Shown one piece after another: positions 19,369-27,538 of a stretch of 64,000 nucleotides of DNA (positions within the stretch are counted from its first letter, which is position 1; each line of letters starts with the position of its first letter). This DNA comes from Deefgea piscis (GTDB lineage Bacteria; Pseudomonadota; Gammaproteobacteria; Burkholderiales; Chitinibacteraceae), in assembly GCF_019665785.1 (NCBI RefSeq), contig NZ_CP081149.1, positions 3,410,001 through 3,474,000 on the forward strand, given 5' to 3'. Below the pieces are notes generated by a model. The model saw nothing but the letters and a program-made list of their open reading frames with translations. It made no database searches and had not been told where the DNA came from. The position numbers and the translations under genes are program-made.

Positions 19369-21680
19369 TGCGCATCCTTATCCGACTGCGCAGCCTTCGC
19401 GGCTTTTTTGGCTGCCGCAGCAGCCATTGCCGCACGAATCTTGGCGGCTTTTTCTTCGTCGATGGCCGGTTTTTCAGCCACAGCCTCGACGGTCTTTTCA
19501 ACACCCGCAATAACCGGCTCGACGACAGGAGCGGCGTCACCCGCTGCCTTCGCTGCTTTTTTAGCTGCCGCAGCAGCCATTGCCGCACGAATCTTGGCGG
19601 CTTTTTCTTCGTCGATGGCCGGTTTTTCAGCCACAGCCTCGACGGTCTTTTCAACACCCGCAATAACCGGCTCGACGACAGGAGCGGTGTCACCCGCAGC
19701 CTTCGCTGCTTTTTTGGCTGCTGCTGCAGCCATTGCAGCGCGAATCTTGGCGGCTTTTTCTTCATCTATCGCCGGTTTCTCAACCGTTGCTGGCGCAACG
19801 ACGGGCGCAGGAACGGATTCACCCGCGTCCTTCGCGTCTTGTACTGCTTTCTCGGCCTTTTTGGCTGCCGCTGCAGCCATTGCCGCACGAATCTTGGCGG
19901 CTTTTTCTTCATCCATCGCTGGTTTAGCTACAGTATCTTGCTGTAAGCCAGCACCAGCAACATCTGCAGGGTTATGCGCTGCGGGGGTATTTGCAGCAGC
20001 TTTTTTCGCAGCTGCTGCTGCCATCGCAGCTTTAATTTTCGCCGCTTTATCGGCGTCGATTGTTGGCGCAGCCGCGCTGCTTGCAGGCGTTTCACCTTTG
20101 GCGGCCGCCGCACGTGCCATTGCCGCACGAATTTTCGCGGCTTTATCGTCGCCATCAGCAGCAGGCGCCACGCTGACCTCCGTTGCAGCAACTTCACCCA
20201 CCGGTGGTTTTGGCGCGGCGCTGGCCGAAACAGATTGACCCGCAGCTCGCGCCGCTAAGCGCGCGGCTTTTTCTTCTTTTTCACGCTCTTCGCGGAACTG
20301 CTTAAATTCGTGGCGTTCACGCGCGGTATCGGCAGATTTTTTCGCGCGCTCGGCATCCCAGATTTCGGATTTGGCAAAGCGATAATAATCCACCAGCTGA
20401 ATACTCGATGGGCACACATAAGCGCAAGCGCCGCATTCGATGCAATCAAATAGATTGCGCTCTTGCGCCTTGCCAAAGTTTTTACTACGCGCAAACCAAT
20501 ACAAATCCATGGGCTGCAATTCTTGCGGACACGCTACCGCGCATTCGCCACAACGAATACACGGCATTTCACGAGGTTTTTCGGGGAAGTTCGCCGCATC
20601 CATCGCAATAATGCAGTTACCGGCCTTGGTTAAACCGACTTGTGTTGATGGCAAGGTAAAGCCCATCATCGGCCCGCCATAAATGCAGTCACTGGGTGAT
20701 TTCAGTCCGGCAAATTTTAATAAATCGTCAATCGGCGTACCAATCAAAGCCTCAACATTGCACGGTTTTTCGACATTACCGGTGAGCGTGACCACCCGTG
20801 AAATCACCGGCTCAGCGTGCTCTAGCGCCGCATAAATACTGTAAATCGTCGCCACATTAAAGCATTGCACGCCCAAATCGGTGGAACGAACGCCGCTAGG
20901 CACTTCGATATTAGTCAGCAGTTTAATCAGTTGTTTAGCGCCACCCGATGGGTAAAGTGTCGGTACCACCACGACTTGAGCGCTAAATCCGCAGCCCATT
21001 AGCGCCGTACGCAAAGCTTCAATCGCCTCGGGTTTATTGTCTTCGATGCCGATGAGCACTTGATTGGCATTGAGTAATTGCCGAACAATGGCAATGCCGG
21101 CAACGATCTCAATGGCGCGCTCGCGCATTAATCGATCATCGCAAGTGATATACGGCTCACATTCAGCGCCGTTAATAATCAAGGTATCGAGCGGCTCGCG
21201 GCTGATTAGCTTCAGATGCGACGGAAACACCGCACCGCCCTGCCCAACCACGCCCATGTTTTGCACGTATTCGCGAATCGCTTTGGCGTCACCCCGTTGC
21301 ATCGCGGCGCGCCAATCAAATTTTTCGCGCGCAATCCATTCATCGAGCCCGTCGCTGGCCAATGTCAGGCAGCTTTGCGTCAAACCCGATGGATGCGCCA
21401 CGGCTTGCGCATCAAGCGCAATGACTTGCCCCGACGTTGGCGCGTGCACTGCAGCTGAAATATTGCCATTGGCTGCGGCAATCATTTGTCCTTTGAGGAC
21501 GCGATCCCCCACGCTCACTAAGGGCTGCGCGATATTGCCAATGCTTTGCTGCAAAGGAATCGATAACCGTGCCGGAATCGGCATCGCCACAATCGGCGAG
21601 CGATTGGATAAATCTTTCATCTCGGGCGGATGAACGCCACCATGAAATGGAAAAATCTCGTAACTCAACGTCGCACTCAT
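19365..21680 (-). CDS. rnfC: Rnf electron transport complex subunit C, with repetitive tail
   Basis: A 771-aa peripheral subunit that takes electrons from NADH or ferredoxin. The N-terminal domain (FHGGVHPPEMKDLSNRSP) is followed by the NADH/flavin-binding core with GQGGAVFPSHLK and INGAECEPYITCDD. Two 4Fe-4S motifs, CIRCGECAVACP (about 372) and CIECGACAYVCP (about 413), come next. From about residue 510 the protein is low-complexity: six copies of a DEEKAAKIRAAMAAAAAKKA unit. Long Ala/Lys tails are common in gammaproteobacterial RsxC but vary in copy number. It lies 1 bp downstream of rnfB. Confidence 0.95.
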   Translation of the reverse strand: MSATLSYEIFPFHGGVHPPEMKDLSNRSPIVAMPIPARLSIPLQQSIGNIAQPLVSVGDRVLKGQMIAAANGNISAAVHAPTSGQVIALDAQAVAHPSGLTQSCLTLASDGLDEWIAREKFDWRAAMQRGDAKAIREYVQNMGVVGQGGAVFPSHLKLISREPLDTLIINGAECEPYITCDDRLMRERAIEIVAGIAIVRQLLNANQVLIGIEDNKPEAIEALRTALMGCGFSAQVVVVPTLYPSGGAKQLIKLLTNIEVPSGVRSTDLGVQCFNVATIYSIYAALEHAEPVISRVVTLTGNVEKPCNVEALIGTPIDDLLKFAGLKSPSDCIYGGPMMGFTLPSTQVGLTKAGNCIIAMDAANFPEKPREMPCIRCGECAVACPQELQPMDLYWFARSKNFGKAQERNLFDCIECGACAYVCPSSIQLVDYYRFAKSEIWDAERAKKSADTARERHEFKQFREEREKEEKAARLAARAAGQSVSASAAPKPPVGEVAATEVSVAPAADGDDKAAKIRAAMARAAAAKGETPASSAAAPTIDADKAAKIKAAMAAAAAKKAAANTPAAHNPADVAGAGLQQDTVAKPAMDEEKAAKIRAAMAAAAAKKAEKAVQDAKDAGESVPAPVVAPATVEKPAIDEEKAAKIRAAMAAAAAKKAAKAAGDTAPVVEPVIAGVEKTVEAVAEKPAIDEEKAAKIRAAMAAAAAKKAAKAAGDAAPVVEPVIAGVEKTVEAVAEKPAIDEEKAAKIRAAMAAAAAKKAAKAAQSDKDAQ
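19396..20160 (-). repeat. Coding tandem repeats in the rnfC tail (153-bp unit)
   Basis: The 3' part of rnfC contains near-identical 153-bp (51-codon) direct repeats; equivalent bases fall at 19396, 19549 and 19702. Shorter, diverged copies of the core extend to about 20150. The period keeps the reading frame, so unit gain or loss would change tail length without disrupting the gene. Confidence 0.85.
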
Positions 21681-22241
21681 TTATTTCACCTGCTTTAGTT
21701 GAATCACCGGATAACGCCATTTCCATGTATTCACGTTTTCACCGACAACAACCATATCGATGCAATCGACTGGGCACGGCGCAATACACAGCTCGCAACC
21801 AGTGCATTCTGATTCAATCACCGTATGCATCTGCTTGGCGGCGCCAACAATCGCGTCGACTGGGCAGGCTTGAATGCACAGCGTACAGCCGATACACACG
21901 TCTTCACGAATCACCGCCACCGCACGTGGTTTTTCGGCCGCGCCGCCGCCATCATCAAAAGGAATAAATTCTTTACCCAGCAACTCCGCCAGTTTATGAA
22001 TCCCATCCGTTCCACCCGGTGGACATTGATTAATCGGCGCTTCATCATTGGCAATCGCCGTCGCATACGGTTTACAACCCGGATAGCCGCACTGGCCGCA
22101 CTGGGTTTGTGGCAACACTGCGTCGATTTTATCCACCAAGGGATCTTCATCGACCTTAAATTTAATCGCCGCCCAACCCAAAACTGCGCCAAGCAACACG
22201 GCCAATCCGGCCATCAAAGCCAGTGCGAATAGAAAACTCAT
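21681..22241 (-). CDS. rnfB: Rnf electron transport complex subunit B
   Basis: A 186-aa iron-sulfur subunit. It has an N-terminal membrane helix ([24 protein letters not shown]), the RnfB cluster motif [16 protein letters not shown] with a further Cys in NQCPPGG, then two 4Fe-4S ferredoxin motifs, [15 protein letters not shown] and [15 protein letters not shown]. This matches the short RnfB of proteobacteria. It passes electrons between RnfC and the membrane flavoproteins. Confidence 0.96.
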   Translation of the reverse strand: MSFLFALALMAGLAVLLGAVLGWAAIKFKVDEDPLVDKIDAVLPQTQCGQCGYPGCKPYATAIANDEAPINQCPPGGTDGIHKLAELLGKEFIPFDDGGGAAEKPRAVAVIREDVCIGCTLCIQACPVDAIVGAAKQMHTVIESECTGCELCIAPCPVDCIDMVVVGENVNTWKWRYPVIQLKQVK

Positions 22242-22258
22242 TCAAATACCTTAATCAA

Positions 22259-22320
22259 ACAGGGGAATGGGGAATAGGAAATGATACGGGGCAACAACGC
22301 CCTATTCCCGACACCCGACT
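22259..22320. repeat. G-rich intergenic repeat, copy 1 (rnfA-rnfB gap)
   Basis: The sequence has AGGGGAATGGGGAATAGG followed about 25 bp later by CCCTATTCCC, an imperfect inverted repeat. A relative of it lies at 25556-25634. It occupies most of the 84-bp rnfA-rnfB gap and has no coding potential. Confidence 0.5.
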
Positions 22321-22325
22321 CATAA

Positions 22326-22907
22326 TCATTTAACCAATCCGGCAAAACCCATAAATGCCAAACTCATCAAGCCCGCGGTAATAAACGCCGCTGGTGTGCC
22401 TTTAAAGGCTTGCGGAATATCTGCGCCCTCGAGGCGTTCGCGCATCGCGGCGAACAAAATCAAAATCAACGAGAAACCCACCGCCGAGCCAAAGCCAAAC
22501 ACCAAGGATTCCAAAAAAGTATGCTTGGCAGTTGAATTTATCAGCGGCACACCGAGCACCGCGCAATTGGTGGTAATCAGCGGCAAATAAATCCCCAAGG
22601 CCTGATACAACACTGGGCTGGCTTTATGGATAAACATCTCGGTAAATTGCACAATCGCCGCAATCACGACAATAAACGCCAGCGTGCGCAAGTATTCCAG
22701 ATGCCAGACAATCAACACTTGGTCGATCATCCACGACGTACCCGACGCCAAGGTCAACACGAATGCGGTCGCCAGACCCATACCGATCGACGCTTCGAGT
22801 TTTTTTGATACGCCCATAAATGGGCAAAGCCCCAAAATCCGCACCAGCACCACGTTGTTCACCAACACCGCACCGACGAGTAATAAGAGGTAATGATTCA
22901 AATCCAT
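22326..22907 (-). CDS. rnfA: Rnf electron transport complex subunit A
   Basis: A 193-aa six-helix membrane subunit; E. coli RsxA is also 193 aa. I used the ATG at 22907 ([21 protein letters not shown]) and not the longer frame from 22967, because this matches the family start. Conserved [15 protein letters not shown] and [10 protein letters not shown] hold the cysteines shared with RnfE. It is the first gene of the operon A-B-C-(ParB-like)-D-G-E-(orf)-nth. Confidence 0.96.
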   Translation of the reverse strand: MDLNHYLLLLVGAVLVNNVVLVRILGLCPFMGVSKKLEASIGMGLATAFVLTLASGTSWMIDQVLIVWHLEYLRTLAFIVVIAAIVQFTEMFIHKASPVLYQALGIYLPLITTNCAVLGVPLINSTAKHTFLESLVFGFGSAVGFSLILILFAAMRERLEGADIPQAFKGTPAAFITAGLMSLAFMGFAGLVK

Positions 22908-23192
22908 GATGTTCTCAGCCCTTGAGGGATTGTACTGGGGTATTGACCTAGAAGCTTTAACCAGCAATAGCTACAACTCGATACATCCACTTTATTTTTC
23001 AAACTCTTTCAAACAGCAAAGCCGCATGGGCTCGCCCCAACACAACCGACAGCGCCATATTGATCACAACAAAACAAAACGTGATCGTGATCGTGATCAT
23101 CGTAGGGCGGGTTAGCCTGCGTAACCCGCCAATTTGATTCGGTTGTAAAGCATCGCAATCAGCGCGGGTTGATACAACCAACCCCTAGGTGA
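22908..23192. other. Intergenic region upstream of rnfA with palindromic repeat
   Basis: 285 bp without a gene. It contains three tandem copies of CGTGAT (about 23080-23097) and a palindrome GGCGGGTTA/TAACCCGCC (about 23105-23131). The palindrome is embedded in GTAGGGCGGGTTAGC, a form common in dispersed intergenic repeats. The rnf promoter is probably in the rnfA-proximal half, but I cannot pick -35/-10 boxes with confidence. Confidence 0.5.
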
Positions 23193-23795
23193 CTAACCCG
23201 ATGTCGCCGTAGCATATACAACAGGCAAGAACCATAAGCCGACAAGATTGCCGATCACAGTCAGCAGATAGGTCCAACGAAACGATCCCTTTTGAGTTTT
23301 ATGGCGAAAAACACGTTGTGCAATCCATGCTCCAGGCCAGCCACCAAGTAAAGCCAAGCCATGTAAAGTATCTTCAGGGGTACGCCTTTCTTGATTTTGA
23401 GCTTGTGTTTTATCTCGTCCGTAAGCGAAAAAAGCACAAATACTAAGCAATAAAACAACCGGAAAAATCAATTGACCCAATCCACTGCGCCAAATTAAGG
23501 CTGGCCATAAAATCAGTAACATCAAAGTCAAACTATCAATCAAATCCCATCCCGACGACGTCACCTTCTTCTTGATTGGACGAGCTAGTTGACCAACAAC
23601 AGCTGCCAGAGCTAATTGCCGCCCCTGTCCATCTCTCCCTGCCTCAAACGTCACGAGATCGCCAATTTGAGGGCGGCCTTTTGTCGTTCGTTTAATCGCT
23701 TTGATATGCAAAAAATAACGCTCGCCATTTTCTGTAGAAACAAAACCAAACCCTTTATCATCGTTCCACTGAATAAGCTTTCCATTTTTTATCAT
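23193..23795 (-). CDS. Cold-shock domain / DUF1294 membrane protein
   Basis: A 200-aa fusion. Residues 1-68 are a cold-shock-like OB fold (GKLIQWNDDKGFGFVSTENG, with the RNP1-like KGFGFV). The C-terminal half is DUF1294, a membrane domain (LLSICAFFAYGRDKTQAQ, GGWPGAWIAQRVFRHKTQKGSFRW). Helices fall at about 88-122 and 178-195. The fusion is widespread in proteobacteria but its role is unknown. The cytoplasmic domain could bind RNA or single-stranded DNA near the membrane. Confidence 0.88.
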   Translation of the reverse strand: MIKNGKLIQWNDDKGFGFVSTENGERYFLHIKAIKRTTKGRPQIGDLVTFEAGRDGQGRQLALAAVVGQLARPIKKKVTSSGWDLIDSLTLMLLILWPALIWRSGLGQLIFPVVLLLSICAFFAYGRDKTQAQNQERRTPEDTLHGLALLGGWPGAWIAQRVFRHKTQKGSFRWTYLLTVIGNLVGLWFLPVVYATATSG

Positions 23796-23845
23796 CTGGC
23801 TTCTCTTAATCCGACACAGTTAATCTGACACAGCGAGCTAGCTCG

Positions 23846-23918
23846 TAGGATGAGTGGCGCAAAGCGAAACCCACATCAATCGATGGGTATCGCCAAAAAT
23901 CGGCTCAACCCATCCTAC
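23846..23918. repeat. 73-bp intergenic palindromic repeat overlapping a stop codon
   Basis: GTAGGATG (23846-23853) is mirrored by CATCCTAC (23911-23918), with internal partial pairing (AAACCCACATC and GATGGGTATCG). This form, with GGATGAGTGGCGCAAAGCG inside, resembles dispersed repeats of many proteobacteria. Its last bases supply the stop codon of the minus-strand unknown gene. Confidence 0.6.
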
Positions 23919-24328
23919 TTGGTTTTAAACGGCACACCGCTTGGTGCTGGCTGCTCATCTGCCGCTTCACACCCAAACAGCACCTCCCCGCCTTGCTCAT
24001 GCACCCAATGCTGGCCGATTTGGCGTTGGTCAGTGGCGAATTTGGTTTTTTTGCGTTTGATTAGCCGCTTGACCATCAATTGCACTTCTTTGGGGGCGCT
24101 GGCGATGGTGCTCAGTACCGCCGTTTCATGCTGATTGCCGCCGTCTAGCGCGTCTTTTACCACGGTATTCCATACGGTGAGCACCGTGCGCATAACGCCG
24201 GCGAACTGCGCCTTTGAGCAGCCATTAGGTAAACCAACTAACACCGGCTGGGCAAAAGTCAAAATAACTTGGGTAATTTGTTCGTCTTGAGCGTTCAACA
24301 GAAATCCTTTTTCAACTAAATGGGCCAA
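23915..24328 (-). CDS. Conserved-looking protein of unknown function, 5' end uncertain
   Basis: The 137-aa frame is not recognised. It has LLNAQDEQITQVILTFAQPVLVG, a helical middle with GNQHETAVLSTIASAPKEVQLMVKRLIKRKKTKFATDQR, and a tail containing CEAADEQPAPSG. It begins at a weak TTG. A better start, ATG 24392 with AGG upstream, opens a basic leader (MTRRKRSKQNPRNKPAKTRL) in the neighbouring frame and stops just past the TTG. A single-base indel in the GGG near 24329 would join them. The true gene is probably 23915-24392, either frameshifted or misread. Confidence 0.5.
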   Translation of the reverse strand: MAHLVEKGFLLNAQDEQITQVILTFAQPVLVGLPNGCSKAQFAGVMRTVLTVWNTVVKDALDGGNQHETAVLSTIASAPKEVQLMVKRLIKRKKTKFATDQRQIGQHWVHEQGGEVLFGCEAADEQPAPSGVPFKTK

Positions 24329-24409
24329 CCCGCAACCGCGTTTTTGCTGGCTTATTGCGCGGGTTTTGCTTACTGCGTTTACGTCTAGTCATCAGCGACC
24401 TACGTTGGC

Positions 24410-24444
24410 GCTCAATCCCGAGTGTGGCACGAATGGGATTGAGC
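24410..24444. terminator. 10-bp perfect inverted repeat upstream of pyrD 3' end
   Basis: GCTCAATCCC (24410-24419) and GGGATTGAGC (24435-24444) are separated by 15 nt. The repeat lies 65-100 bp downstream of the pyrD stop on the minus strand and just upstream of the unknown gene's ATG. It may be a factor-dependent terminator or an operator; there is no T-run. Confidence 0.4.
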
Positions 24445-24508
24445 TTAACGTATCTTTCATGATGATTTCATGACCTAGATCGTTGAAATATCACGATGCG
24501 CGCTGGCT

Positions 24509-25528
24509 TTACGCACGGGCAATGGCTTGGGCGCAATCGGCAATCAATTGCGGACCTTCATAAATCAAGCCGCTATAAATCTGCACCACGGCGGCACCCG
24601 CACGGATTTTTTCCGCTGCATCCTCGCCGGACACAATGCCGCCAACGCCAATAATCGGCAAAGCACCATCGAGCACGCGCGACAATTCGCGAATCACCGA
24701 AGTAGATTTGGCCCGCACCGGTTCACCCGATAGGCCGCCAGCTTCTTGACCATGCCGCAGATGTTCAACGCCAGTACGCGACAAGGTGGTATTGGTGGCA
24801 ATCACGCCGTCGATTTGATTGGCGATAAGTAATTCGCCCATTTCTTGGATTTGATTGCCATCCAAATCCGGCGCAATTTTGACGGCGATGGGCACATAGC
24901 GATCATATTGATCGGCCAAACGCGCTTGTTCGGTTTTTAATGCCTGCAATAGCGCGCCAAATTCACTGGCTTGCTGCAATTGCCGCAGGTTTTTGGTATT
25001 CGGGCTAGAGATATTCACCGTCACATAGCTGGCGTGGTTATACACCTTACGCAAACCGATAAGATAATCATCAACGGCATTTTCTATCGGGGTATCGGCG
25101 TTTTTGCCAATATTGATGCCGAGTACACCCTTATACTGGCTGGCTTCTACATTTTTGATCAGCTGATCAACGCCGCCATTATTAAACCCCATGCGGTTAA
25201 TAATCGCCCGCGCTTCTGGCAAACGAAATAAACGTGGCTTGGGATTACCGGTTTGTGGGCGCGGCGTTACCGTACCGATTTCTAAAAAGCCAAACCCTAA
25301 TTCCGCCAAGGTATCAATGTAATCGCCATTTTTATCCAAACCCGCAGCCAAGCCGACGGGATTGGGGAACTCAATGCCCATCACCGTCACTGGATTATTT
25401 TGCACTGTTGGCGTTAGCGTGCGCAAAAAGCCCGTGCTGTGCAGCAAGCCCAAGCCTTTAAATGCCGCGTGATGCGCGCGCTCCGCATCCATCATAAACA
25501 GCAGCGGTTTAGCCAGTTGGTAAGCCAT
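24509..25528 (-). CDS. pyrD: Dihydroorotate dehydrogenase (quinone), class 2
   Basis: A 339-aa membrane-associated enzyme that oxidises dihydroorotate to orotate with quinone in pyrimidine synthesis. The N-terminal helix segment [19 protein letters not shown] is the class 2 membrane-binding arm. FMN-site motifs include [54 protein letters not shown] (catalytic Ser region), [15 protein letters not shown] and IGVGGI. Length is normal. It is a single gene on this strand. Confidence 0.96.
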   Translation of the reverse strand: MAYQLAKPLLFMMDAERAHHAAFKGLGLLHSTGFLRTLTPTVQNNPVTVMGIEFPNPVGLAAGLDKNGDYIDTLAELGFGFLEIGTVTPRPQTGNPKPRLFRLPEARAIINRMGFNNGGVDQLIKNVEASQYKGVLGINIGKNADTPIENAVDDYLIGLRKVYNHASYVTVNISSPNTKNLRQLQQASEFGALLQALKTEQARLADQYDRYVPIAVKIAPDLDGNQIQEMGELLIANQIDGVIATNTTLSRTGVEHLRHGQEAGGLSGEPVRAKSTSVIRELSRVLDGALPIIGVGGIVSGEDAAEKIRAGAAVVQIYSGLIYEGPQLIADCAQAIARA

Positions 25529-25555
25529 GTTATAAAACCTTGTAAGTCAGTGAAT

Positions 25556-25634
25556 TGGGATAGGTGATTGGGGATTGGTGAATGGGGATTGGTAAGGAAT
25601 AAACATTCCCTACACCCCAATCCCTATTCCCTAC
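25556..25634. repeat. G-rich intergenic repeat, copy 2 (folD-pyrD gap)
   Basis: Degenerate tandem units of GGGGATTGGTGAAT (about 25556-25598) are followed by CCCCAATCCCTATTCCC, partly complementary to them. It is related to the element at 22259-22320. The plus strand has four or more runs of two to four G, so a G-quadruplex is possible. It sits directly before the folD 3' end on the minus strand. Confidence 0.5.
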
Positions 25635-25637
25635 GTC

Positions 25638-26492
25638 TTATTTACTGCGATTTACGCAAGCGTCATACGTATTTTGCATCAATGTCGCCACCGTCATCAA
25701 ACCCACGCCGCCCGGTACTGGGGTAATCCAGCTGGCGCGCTCTTTGGCCGCATCAAATTCAACGTCGCCGCACAATTTGCCGTTTTCTAAGCGATTGATA
25801 CCCACGTCAATGACGATGGCACCTTCTTTAATCCATTCGCCTTTAACAAAGTTAGGAATCCCCACGCCCGCCACCACCACATCCGCACCGCGAACTTTCT
25901 CGGCCAAATCTTTGGTTTTGCTATGGCAAATCGTTACTGTTGCTCGCGCTAACAACAATTCTAATGCTTGTGGACGACCAACAATATTGCTCGCGCCCAC
26001 CACCACCGCATCTTTACCGACCAAATCAATGCCGGTTTTTTCCAGCAAAGTCATCACACCACGTGGCGTGCATGGCCGCAGCAAAGGCATTTTCAACACT
26101 AAACGGCCAATATTGTAGGGATGAAAACCATCCACATCCTTAATTGGGTCGATCAATTCAATTACTTTATCGGCATCAATATGCTTAGGCAGCGGCAATT
26201 GCACCAAAATCCCATCCACATCGTCGCGAGTATTGAGTTCGGCAACCAGCTTTAATACCTCGGCTTCTGAAGTATCAGCTGGCAAATCATAAGCAAATGA
26301 GGTAATTCCGGCGTTTTCACACTGGCGTTTTTTATTACCAACATAAACTTGTGACGCCGGATCGCTACCAACCAGAATCACAGCCAAGGCTGGAGCACGT
26401 TGACCAGCTGCGACGCGTGCATCGACTTTAGTGCGTACTTCAGCAACAATTTCTTGAGAAATGGCTTTGCCATCAAGGATCTGGGCAGTCAT
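25638..26492 (-). CDS. folD: Bifunctional methylene-THF dehydrogenase / methenyl-THF cyclohydrolase
   Basis: A 284-aa folate one-carbon enzyme. Motifs are [23 protein letters not shown] (substrate site with catalytic Lys), [66 protein letters not shown] (NADP site) and [16 protein letters not shown]. Length is typical. It is transcribed divergently from the tRNA operon. Confidence 0.97.
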   Translation of the reverse strand: MTAQILDGKAISQEIVAEVRTKVDARVAAGQRAPALAVILVGSDPASQVYVGNKKRQCENAGITSFAYDLPADTSEAEVLKLVAELNTRDDVDGILVQLPLPKHIDADKVIELIDPIKDVDGFHPYNIGRLVLKMPLLRPCTPRGVMTLLEKTGIDLVGKDAVVVGASNIVGRPQALELLLARATVTICHSKTKDLAEKVRGADVVVAGVGIPNFVKGEWIKEGAIVIDVGINRLENGKLCGDVEFDAAKERASWITPVPGGVGLMTVATLMQNTYDACVNRSK

Positions 26493-26572
26493 GGGCTTAC
26501 TCCGGCTGTTCTAGTGAAGGGGCGCATTTTCTCACTATTTTACTTTTTTCACAAAAAAGTTCGCACAAGGTG

Positions 26573-26601
26573 TTGACGGGAAGAATTTGGCAACGTATAG
26601 T
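26573..26601 (+). promoter_or_regulatory. tRNA operon sigma-70 promoter
   Basis: TTGACG, 17-nt spacer, TATAGT, followed by the discriminator TCGGCCTCT and then the tRNA-Pro gene 12 nt after the -10. The -35, spacing, -10 and discriminator are the same as in the rRNA promoter at 12074-12102, so both are likely under stringent and growth-rate control. Confidence 0.88.
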
Positions 26602-26613
26602 TCGGCCTCTGTT

Positions 26614-26690
26614 CGGGGCGTAGCGCAGCCCGGTAGCGCACCTGGTTTGGGACCAGGTGGTCGTGAGTTCGAATCCCACCGCCCCGACCA
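26614..26690 (+). tRNA. tRNA-Pro (anticodon TGG)
   Basis: 77 nt with encoded CCA. Acceptor CGGGGCG/CGCCCCG, anticodon TGG in GTTTGGGAC, T-arm GAGTTCGAATCC. First gene of the Pro-Arg-His operon. Confidence 0.97.
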
Positions 26691-26714
26691 GAAACACTTA
26701 GTAGTAAATACGGA

Positions 26715-26791
26715 GCTCCCGTAGCTCAACCGGATAGAGCAACGACCTTCTAAGTCGTAGGTTACAGGTTCGATTCCTGTCGGGTGCGCCA
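26715..26791 (+). tRNA. tRNA-Arg (anticodon TCT), acceptor-stem mismatch
   Basis: 77 nt with encoded CCA. D-arm AGCTCAACCGGATAGAGC, anticodon TCT in CCTTCTAAG, T-arm CAGGTTCGATTCCTG. The acceptor strands GCTCCCG and CGGGTGC pair except at position 3:70, which is T-T. Otherwise fully canonical. Confidence 0.95.
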
Positions 26792-26827
26792 AGCATGCCG
26801 AGAATTCGCAGATTATAAAAGTTTTGT

Positions 26828-26904
26828 GGTGGCTGTAGCTCAGTTGGTAGAGTCCAGGATTGTGATTCCTGTTGTCGTGGGTTCGAGCCCCATCAGCCAC
26901 CCCA
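26828..26904 (+). tRNA. tRNA-His (anticodon GTG)
   Basis: 77 nt including the encoded extra 5' G (G-1) opposite discriminator C73, the tRNA-His identity feature, and encoded CCA. Anticodon GTG in GATTGTGATTC. Last gene of the operon and the nearest tRNA 3' end to the accessory island. Confidence 0.97.
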
Positions 26905-26911
26905 CAAAAAT

Positions 26912-26946
26912 CAAGGCCTCAACGCAAGTTGGGGCCTTGTTCATTT
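26912..26946 (+). terminator. Intrinsic terminator of the tRNA operon
   Basis: CAAGGCCTCAAC and GTTGGGGCCTTG form a 12-bp stem (one G-U) with a GCAA tetraloop, followed by a T-rich TTCATTT. It begins 8 nt after tRNA-His. Confidence 0.9.
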
Positions 26947-27130
26947 CCGCTTCAAAATCTCACACGGCACTCGGTAGGCAAACTCAGTATTTTTTGCCTA
27001 CATGCGCAAAGTCAAAAAACCCATTCAACCTCTAGCAACACTCTTTTTACGATTCTCATCAAAAAATTGATTGAGCCATTCAGTTACTGGCTTGTGAATT
27101 CATCGCGTTCAGTCATGCTCGTCAGAGCAA
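26947..27130. other. Non-coding stretch after the tRNA operon
   Basis: No supported gene. It includes a 9-bp hairpin, GTAGGCAAA/TTTGCCTAC (26974-27001), with a 10-nt T-containing loop. With the doubtful small ORFs that follow, the whole 26947-27538 stretch lacks a confidently called gene. Confidence 0.6.
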
Positions 27131-27355
27131 CTAACCCAGCTCAACTCGATTGCAATAATCCACGCTACGGTCGCTGCCGATTTTGGCAACCAGCACCAAA
27201 TCGCTGTAACGCGACAATTGCATCCCTGTCGATGCAATCCGTACCGACTCCTGCGCTAAATGTGAATCAGGGGTATGCATTGAATACTTAACGGGTTCTA
27301 GCTCGATATTATTCGAAACAGCCGTTTCCGGTACGAGCGCGAAGCGCAAAATCAT
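27131..27355 (-). CDS. Doubtful small ORF (74 aa)
   Basis: Unrecognised. The frame starts at an ATG overlapping the stop of the next upstream ORF by 4 nt (ATGA), which favours translation. It is hydrophilic with LSRYSDLVLVAKIGSDRSVDY near the end and has no membrane segment. That segment faintly recalls the C-terminal strand repeats of CcmI-like proteins, but this is weak. It may be a remnant of a larger gene or noncoding. Confidence 0.25.
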   Translation of the reverse strand: MILRFALVPETAVSNNIELEPVKYSMHTPDSHLAQESVRIASTGMQLSRYSDLVLVAKIGSDRSVDYCNRVELG

Positions 27356-27537
27356 GCCATCACGGCAAGAAAAGCAAAATGCGCGCCTTGACCATCATTA
27401 AATTGCCAATCAGAACCTGCGCGGCTCAGCTTAGCATGCTGAACGCTATCTTTATCAAACCCCAAACCAATGAGTTGTTGCTGCACTTCGCGCAAACAAC
27501 AAACCTCAGAGGACCGGATCAATAAAATAAAGCCCAA
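27352..27537 (-). CDS. Doubtful small ORF (61 aa)
   Basis: Unrecognised. It starts at TTG, with the C-box immediately upstream on the other side (27539-27573). QQQLIGLGFDKDSVQHAKLS and SDWQFNDGQGAHF give no family. The ATGA overlap with the following ORF is the only support for expression. If real, it would be divergent from the controller gene and could share its operator. Confidence 0.22.
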   Translation of the reverse strand: MGFILLIRSSEVCCLREVQQQLIGLGFDKDSVQHAKLSRAGSDWQFNDGQGAHFAFLAVMA

Positions 27538-27538
27538 A

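Noticed and set aside
19408..20238. 276-aa Ala/Ser-rich ORF on the plus strand
   Set aside because: Antisense shadow of the repetitive rnfC tail; low-complexity repeats keep several frames open.
26497..27291. ORFs across the tRNA genes (66-139 aa)
   Set aside because: They translate through tRNA-Pro, -Arg and -His; such frames are frequent annotation artefacts.
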